Below are positions 58,893 through 64,000 of a DNA stretch of 64,000 bases, piece by piece. Every line of letters starts with the position of its first letter. The first letter of the stretch is position 1. The position numbers were made by a program, and so were the translations under genes. The notes beneath the pieces are model-generated. The model saw nothing but the letters and a program-made list of their open reading frames with translations. It made no database searches and was not told the DNA's origin. The DNA is from Cryptomeria japonica. Its lineage: Eukaryota > Streptophyta > Pinopsida > Cupressales > Cupressaceae. The stretch is from the NCBI RefSeq assembly GCF_030272615.1, contig NC_081415.1, positions 417,288,757 through 417,352,756 on the forward strand, read 5' to 3'.

Positions 58893-61286
58893 TTATGTCC
58901 AAGCAAAGATCTCGGGGAATTCATGCAATAAATCTTCATATTGTTTTTGTTCCTCTTCATCCAAACATTTTCCAATTTTAATAACTTTTTCTTCATTGCA
59001 AGGATCCATCTTAACATTAGTAGTGTCACTTATGAGAAGATTACTTTGTTGAGGAGTATCCTTTAACTGAGGGAATTCTTTCACAATCTCATCATTATCA
59101 ATCTCTTTTCCAAAATAGGCCTCAGTGTTCAAACAATAAGGGAGTCCCCTATTGTGATGATAACAAGGAAGAGTATCATATGCTCCTAAAAACTCAGCTA
59201 AAGCATCATTGGTAGGAAAAACATCAAAAGCACAAGCACACGAAGGATCCTCATCAATGTACTTAGGGTGTTGCATTGATAGAGATGTAGAAATAGCATT
59301 AACACTAATACATGGTCTCTTAGAAGCTTTAGTACGCTTGCAGGGATTATAGCCAAGTCCAAAGGCATAATTGTGAAGATTATTCTCTAGAGGAACTTTT
59401 ATCCCTTGTTCGTGAGCACCACAACCATTTCCATGATACCCATGCTTAGCAAAAATGCGAAAACCATGACCATAACGATCAGCCATTTCAGAAAGAGAAG
59501 GCGGTTTTTCATAAGACAAAGAATCAAACTCTTCAGCATTAGAGGTGTGAGGAGAAGAAGTTTGGGAAGTGGCCACAAAATTATTGCTCATAGGCTTAGG
59601 TAATGTTGATTGATTTTTAGCTTCTTCCTTCTTTTCAACTTTAAGCTCTCTAGAAGGAACCTTATATTCACCTACAAAGGTGGGATTAAAATCAAGGGAT
59701 CCCCAATCGTCGTCTGCAAGAACCTTCTCAGGATCAAAATCCTTCTTATGTGTAGTTTCAAGTCGAGAAGAGTCTTCTTCAGGAGCTCCAGACTCATCCA
59801 AAGAATTTTGATCATCAGAGAGTGAGGATTCATCGATAGGTATTTTGTTTAAAGAGTCATCACTAGACGAGGATGGCTTAGAAGAACCCCCTTTGGAAGT
59901 AGATGTTTGTAAACAAGCTTGGAAATTAGTATCACCTATCAAGGTATATGTCTTATTGTTATAGATAAATTTAACTTGTCTGTGCAATGTAGAGGGGACA
60001 GCTTGCATACTGTGAATCCAAGGTCTCCCTAATAACAAGTTGTATGTTATATTTCCCGACATAACATGGATAGGAGTAGGCAAAGTAACAGGCCCCACTG
60101 TGATGGGTAAGGTGATAGTACCTAATGAAGTTTTAGCCACATTATCAAAGCCTCGAATAGGACGAGAGTCCGGCTCAATTAGGGATGTATCCACATTCAT
60201 CTTATGCAAAAGATTAGTGCTACACACATTAAGACCAGAGCCATTATCTACTAGTGTTTGTCTTATAGAAATGTCTTTCATGATAACCACAATCATCAAG
60301 GGATCATATTGATGTTGAATTTCACTAGTAGGCAACTCATCTTGGGTAAACACAATTTGAGCTTTAGGATTCATCACAGAGTTAACCAAAGATGCTATAT
60401 TACTAGATGTCTTCGGTGGAGGAACATTCAAATCTTTCAAGGCATCTTGTAACATTCCATGATGAGCGGAAGAAGTTTGAATCAAATCCCAAAGGGATAT
60501 CTTAGCAGGGGTAACTTTAAGTTGTTCTATGAGATCATATTCCTTACTAAGAACTTGTGAAATATGTGGAGCTTGCGGAAGAATTGGTTGAGGATTCGGA
60601 GGAGAAATTGGAATAACAGGAGGAGGACTAGGCTGCCTATTATTTCTGGTATGATAAGTATGGGCAACCGCATGATAACTCTCTCTAGTTATTTGCTTGG
60701 CATAACTATAAGGACTTATAGGTTTTCTTCCTTGCACAATGATGATTGGTTTATTCGGAGTACGAAAGGAATCATGATCATACCCTCCCTGGACAGTAAG
60801 GAGAGGTGATTTAGGAACTTGAAAGGTGGGAGAAGGATAAGCACCTTGGACTTCAAAGAGAGGCTTTTTATGCTCATTCAAGTTTATCATGTTAACCAAT
60901 TTAGAAGTCTTGTTCTTGTTTAAAGATTTCGATAAAGCCACAAAGTCATCAAGAGCATCATCCAACAAAGCATGATCATATCTATGAAAAGGTTTATCTT
61001 TTGATTCAAAAGGAGACATCTCCTCATAGAGGGGATTATTGAAAACAACCATGTTACTAGATTCAGTGGAAGAGTTGATAGGAATGTACCCTTGAGAGGA
61101 CTCATTCAACTTATCTTTCTCATCACAATGAAATGGCATAGTAACAAGGTTTATGAGTTTTTGGTAAAATGAAGGTTTGGCATCTTTAGGGTTCAAAAAC
61201 TCATCTAAAGCTTCATCTAATTCATCTTGGCTATACTCATAATAATCATCATAAGCATGAACATTTTGTAAATAAAAGTCTGACAT
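58893..61286 (-). CDS. Tat element N-terminal polyprotein: unusual gag region, protease, G-patch-like domain
   Basis: An intact 797-codon frame starts MSDFYLQNVHAYDDYYEYSQ. Residues ~20-120 contain two similar acidic helices (ELDEALDEFL; LLDDALDDFVAL). Residues ~143-190 hold three VQG repeats (FEVQGAY, LTVQGGY, IIVQGRK). A Pro-rich linker follows at ~219-241. Protease lies at ~340-430 with LVDNGSGLNV (D-x-G-S variant of the D-S/T-G active site) and LLLGRPWIH. A G-patch-like stretch (GHGFRIFAKHGYHGNGCG...EQGI) is at ~605-629. No capsid-type gag domain and no CCHC zinc knuckle are visible, so particle assembly would need another source or a diverged gag. The frame ends in TAA just before the RT start MPGIDP; the element would normally be one polyprotein. 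Confidence 0.85.
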   Translation of the reverse strand: MSDFYLQNVHAYDDYYEYSQDELDEALDEFLNPKDAKPSFYQKLINLVTMPFHCDEKDKLNESSQGYIPINSSTESSNMVVFNNPLYEEMSPFESKDKPFHRYDHALLDDALDDFVALSKSLNKNKTSKLVNMINLNEHKKPLFEVQGAYPSPTFQVPKSPLLTVQGGYDHDSFRTPNKPIIIVQGRKPISPYSYAKQITRESYHAVAHTYHTRNNRQPSPPPVIPISPPNPQPILPQAPHISQVLSKEYDLIEQLKVTPAKISLWDLIQTSSAHHGMLQDALKDLNVPPPKTSSNIASLVNSVMNPKAQIVFTQDELPTSEIQHQYDPLMIVVIMKDISIRQTLVDNGSGLNVCSTNLLHKMNVDTSLIEPDSRPIRGFDNVAKTSLGTITLPITVGPVTLPTPIHVMSGNITYNLLLGRPWIHSMQAVPSTLHRQVKFIYNNKTYTLIGDTNFQACLQTSTSKGGSSKPSSSSDDSLNKIPIDESSLSDDQNSLDESGAPEEDSSRLETTHKKDFDPEKVLADDDWGSLDFNPTFVGEYKVPSRELKVEKKEEAKNQSTLPKPMSNNFVATSQTSSPHTSNAEEFDSLSYEKPPSLSEMADRYGHGFRIFAKHGYHGNGCGAHEQGIKVPLENNLHNYAFGLGYNPCKRTKASKRPCISVNAISTSLSMQHPKYIDEDPSCACAFDVFPTNDALAEFLGAYDTLPCYHHNRGLPYCLNTEAYFGKEIDNDEIVKEFPQLKDTPQQSNLLISDTTNVKMDPCNEEKVIKIGKCLDEEEQKQYEDLLHEFPEIFAWT

Positions 61287-61440
61287 TTTGAAATAAAAGT
61301 TGCATGAAAATTAAACACACAATGCAAAGAAACACACTCTTTTTTTTTTTTTTTTTCTCTTTTTAATGAAAATGAAATGAAAACACACTAAATCTAGATC
61401 TAGATCTAACAAATGCAATGCAAGAAGAAGCAATGATAGA
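61287..61440 (-). other. Tat element untranslated leader
   Basis: Only about 150 bp lie between the primer-binding site and the gag ATG. It includes a T16-type homopolymer at about 61341-61356 (A-run on the transcribed strand). Confidence 0.7.
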
Positions 61441-61458
61441 TTCACGTCGGGTTCACCA
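61441..61458 (-). promoter_or_regulatory. Primer-binding site of the Tat element
   Basis: TGGTGAACCCGACGTGAA on the minus strand, 3 nt inside the 5' LTR and starting with the TGG complementary to a tRNA CCA end. The matching tRNA was not identified. Confidence 0.8.
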
Positions 61459-61461
61459 AAA

Positions 61462-63119
61462 TGTGTGAGGGAAAAAGCGAGACTAGGTTATCATGCCCTA
61501 ATCCTACCTTTTGACACACATTACGGAATACGAAAGAGCCTAGAGGTATCACACAATTGGCTACTTCTTTTTGTGAAAGAGAGAGCCACGGGCTACCTAT
61601 TAGGATTTCTATTCCTTTGTTGTATTTGAAAGGTAAGATTATGCAAGTTCAATTCCTAACCCTAAAATGCAAGTATGAGCTAACAATAAGATTGCAGAAT
61701 TGAACTTAAACAATGGAAAGCTGTAAACACAAGGATAAAAAAAGAATGTAGATGCGTACCCAAAGTCAAAATTTGACTGAAAATGTTCGGGACAGGGGCG
61801 CGGGCGCCACTGTCCTGATTCTGTCCCGGAACTACACCTGAAACTGTTGTTTTGCACTCTGGAAAACCGTCTGAAATGCTGTCTGTCAGGAGGACCAGGG
61901 CGCCCAGTGCCTCTGTCCCAAGGACCAGGGTGCCTAGCGCCCCTGTCCTGATAGGACCAGGGTGCCCCACACCCCTTTCCTGGTATTCTGCTCTGCAATT
62001 TGGTGTGGGGTGCTGTCTCGACCTGCTTTTTCTGGATCTGCAACCCGCGGTGTCGTCCGAGTCTCGAAACCTGCACTTATATCTGAAAAAGGTGTTTGGG
62101 CAGCTATATAGGGTTTTTCCTTAGTCAAACCCCCGCTTCGGTGATTTCCACCTCCACGAATAGCCAAGTTGTATTGTAAAAGTAATGTGTGTGCAGACCT
62201 TGTGTGTGTGCAAGATCTAAAATGCAAGTAAGCAAACTAGAGCAACCTAGAAAGTAAACCCTAATTGCTTGTTAATGATAATGTAAATGCTCTAAATCAA
62301 GATGCAAAGTGATCTAAAGCATGAATAAATGAGATATTGAAGCTTATGCAAAGACATGAAAACAACATGAAATCATACCCAACCCCCAAGGGAGGGGTAC
62401 AAGCCAATCTTCAGTCGGTAATCTCCTATTGTTCTTCAATGTCTTCCAAGCCCTAAATGGATGAATGGAATTGATAAATGCTTGATAGAGGGATGTTGAA
62501 TGTTGTTGAAGTCTTCAAAGATCTGCTCTTTCGCTGCATATGAGGTTCCTGAAAACAAAATTCCCATCCCTTCAAATGAAGAAAGAGAGCTCTTATGTAT
62601 GAAACCCTAGGTCGCAATTTCGTCTTTTGGCTGACCTAGAGATTGAATCTCCTGCCAATTTCTTGGGGTTAAGCTTTATTTTATGATTGGATCGCGCTCC
62701 TAAAATTTTGGGAAAAATGTCTGGGACCGTGTGCACTCCGGGCACCACGGTCCCGACAACTTTTCACCAAATTTTCAGGGCCATCAGATATGATGATTTT
62801 AGAGAGAATCCCGAAGTTACAGGTGATTTCGAGATGTTGTGACCCCCGAAATCAAGCCCCCAAGTTCAAAATAGGACTTAATTAGGGTTTTCGATTAGAT
62901 GATGCATTGGAGGAATCACATGAAAAGGGGCACACTTTACTGAAAGGGCCCGACTTTATGATGTGAAGGATGATGAAATAGGACCTTAGACCTAATTAAT
63001 TTGATTAATTAAGTGCTAAAGGGGAAATGTAATGCAAAATGCAACTGCGCCAAGGCGGGTGCTAAACTAGGTGTTAAATTGTACTACTTTAGCAAGTGCC
63101 TACAATTTATGACGTTACA
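61462..63119 (-). repeat. 5' LTR of the Tat element
   Basis: 1658 bp. On the minus strand it starts TGTAACGTCATAAATTG and ends TTTTTCCCTCACACA. A TATA-like CTATATAGCTGCC (minus strand, about 62110-62103) is a likely promoter. GC-rich words such as GGGCGCC and GGGACC recur at 61800-61985. Confidence 0.95.
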
Positions 63120-63124
63120 CTTCT

Positions 63125-63275
63125 ATAGAAGTGCAGACACAGTTGCAGTGGAATATGGATGGAGGGAGGGAGAGAAGAAGAGAAATAGGGATGAGGTATG
63201 GAAGAAGGGTGAAGGGGAGAGAGTGAGAGAGAGAGGGATGGGCTATGGAGGAAGGGAGAAGGGGAGAGGGGGAGA

Positions 63276-63340
<65 letters not shown>

Positions 63341-63345
63341 GCACC
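63125..63345. repeat. Resumed target sequence and GA tract
   Basis: TAGAAGTGCAGACACAGTT (about 63126) continues the sequence interrupted at 50432. A GA-rich tract (63150-63340) then includes GGATGGGCTATGGAGGAAGG, like the GA tracts in the 47.6-49.9 kb satellite. Confidence 0.85.
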
Positions 63346-63371
63346 TTGTATGTGTTTGAGAGGGGGAGACA

Positions 63372-63478
63372 ATACACTTATATGTGTATATATATACTTA
63401 ATATATTATATATTATTATATACATATATATATATTATATATTATATGTATATACACATATTATATATACAATATCAT
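63372..63478. repeat. (TA)n/(ATAT)n microsatellite
   Basis: Alternating TATATA and TATATTATATA words, no coding potential. Confidence 0.9.
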
Positions 63479-63506
63479 ATTATACACACGCCCAAAATTT
63501 AAACAA

Positions 63507-63640
63507 TAGCACGTACTGTTTATAGTAAAAAGAGCGTGTACACGTTGTTTATAGTAAAAAGAGCATGTACGCGCTTCTTATACCATAAGTACCCCTTACA
63601 CACTTTTTGTACCACAAGTACCCCGTACGCGCTTTTGACT
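63507..63640. repeat. GTACACG/GTACGCG cluster of a second GTAC-motif element
   Basis: TAGCACGTAC at 63507-63516 is identical to the left-edge word at 30477, and is followed by GCGTGTACACG, GCATGTACGCGC and CCCCGTACGCGC within 125 bp. This marks the end region of another copy of the family. Confidence 0.75.
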
Positions 63641-64000
63641 ATTTAGGCTTGGATGACAAAGCTACGGTTTGGAAGTTTGATTTCCCTCCATTTCTCTCAT
63701 TTTTGATGTGTTTTATTTTATCAACTTGGTTTATCGACTTTGTCATCATCAAGTTTACACTTCATCAAGTGGGAATTTCTAAAATTGCCACCATATTTTC
63801 ACCCATCTTCTGAGCTTTCTAACCATATAATTTTTTTAAAATTTGAAGAACAATAACATATTATTATTGAATTTCTTTTACCAGTGTCTCCATAGTTCTC
63901 ACAGACATAGGTGCACCATTTTTTTAATAAATTTTGATATACTTATCCAAATTTTAAAAAACTTTATATATTATTGTAGTGCAGTTGATTCTTTACAATT
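63641..64000. other. Window edge, no gene recognised
   Basis: A 68-codon hydrophobic frame (63607-63813) overlaps the GTAC cluster and has no recognisable domain. The rest is AT-rich. Confidence 0.45.

Larger units (their letters stand above)
50433..63119 (-). mobile_element. Complete Tat-lineage Ty3/gypsy LTR retrotransposon (12.7 kb)
   Basis: LTRs at 50433-52085 and 61462-63119 (TGTGTGAGGG...ATTACA/GTTACA) are flanked by a perfect 5-bp target duplication CTTCT (50428-50432, 63120-63124). On the minus strand the 18-nt primer-binding site TGGTGAACCCGACGTGAA (61458-61441) follows the right LTR, and a polypurine tract AAAGTGGGGGCTAAA (52100-52086) precedes the left LTR. The minus strand encodes protease, RT, RNase H, a second RNase H and integrase in that order, which is the Ty3/gypsy order; the dual RNase H marks the Tat lineage. 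An antisense plant-mobile-domain gene occupies 52.66-55.14 kb. LTR identity is about 97% by eye and most differences are transitions, so the insertion is fairly young, though pol has several stops. Confidence 0.95.

Noticed and set aside
63607-63813. 68-codon hydrophobic frame
   Set aside because: It starts in the GTAC cluster, has no domain and is in AT-rich sequence.

Overview
This window is repeat-dominated nuclear DNA from a land plant with a large genome, most likely a gymnosperm. That placement is an inference. It rests on nested plant-type transposons (CACTA, Tat-type Ty3/gypsy, Ty1/copia, a LINE with RNase H), spliced plant gene relics, AT-rich spacers and the near absence of intact host genes. 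No tRNA, rRNA, CRISPR array or bacterial operon was seen. Almost every coding region carries premature stops, so this is mainly a record of insertions.

Layout from left to right. A 2.6-kb non-autonomous LTR retrotransposon (701-3256) has a perfect 5-bp target duplication. A four-copy ~290-bp tandem repeat lies at 6.0-7.2 kb. A ~19.7-kb CACTA (En/Spm) transposon (7430-27141) has CACTA/TAGTG ends, matched TIRs, a 3-bp target duplication (TAT), and three gene blocks on the minus strand: a TNP2-type transposase, a SET-domain protein and a Transposase_24-type protein. It also holds a dead gypsy pol fragment and, close to its right end, an exon of an LSD1-type histone demethylase. About 80 bp beyond the CACTA end lies a 2-oxoglutarate/Fe(II) dioxygenase pseudogene (27223-29428). 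Its first exon is split by a copia-derived insert with a 12-bp target duplication, and its second exon is cut by the LTR of another copia element.

From about 30.43 to 47.26 kb lies a composite element with inverted copies of TAGCACGTAC at both edges and clustered GTACACG/GTACGCG subterminal motifs. It has two convergent spliced genes: an unrecognised plus-strand gene, and a minus-strand protein that looks like a DDE-type transposase I cannot assign to a named superfamily. This is the best candidate for an under-described system. Nested in it are a ~6.96-kb LINE (33875-40832, 13-bp target duplication) with an extra third ORF, and a ~358-bp satellite array (40.9-43.2 kb).

A second satellite (47.6-49.9 kb, ~850-bp units, GA-rich tracts, repeated GGGGTCATATGG) is followed by a piece of what may be a second copy of the GTAC-motif element. 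That piece is interrupted by a complete 12.7-kb Tat-lineage Ty3/gypsy element (50433-63119; 1.65-kb LTRs; target duplication CTTCT). The Tat element encodes protease, RT, two RNase H domains and integrase on the minus strand, and an antisense, intron-containing plant-mobile-domain gene on the plus strand. The interrupted sequence resumes at 63.12 kb with more GTAC motifs.
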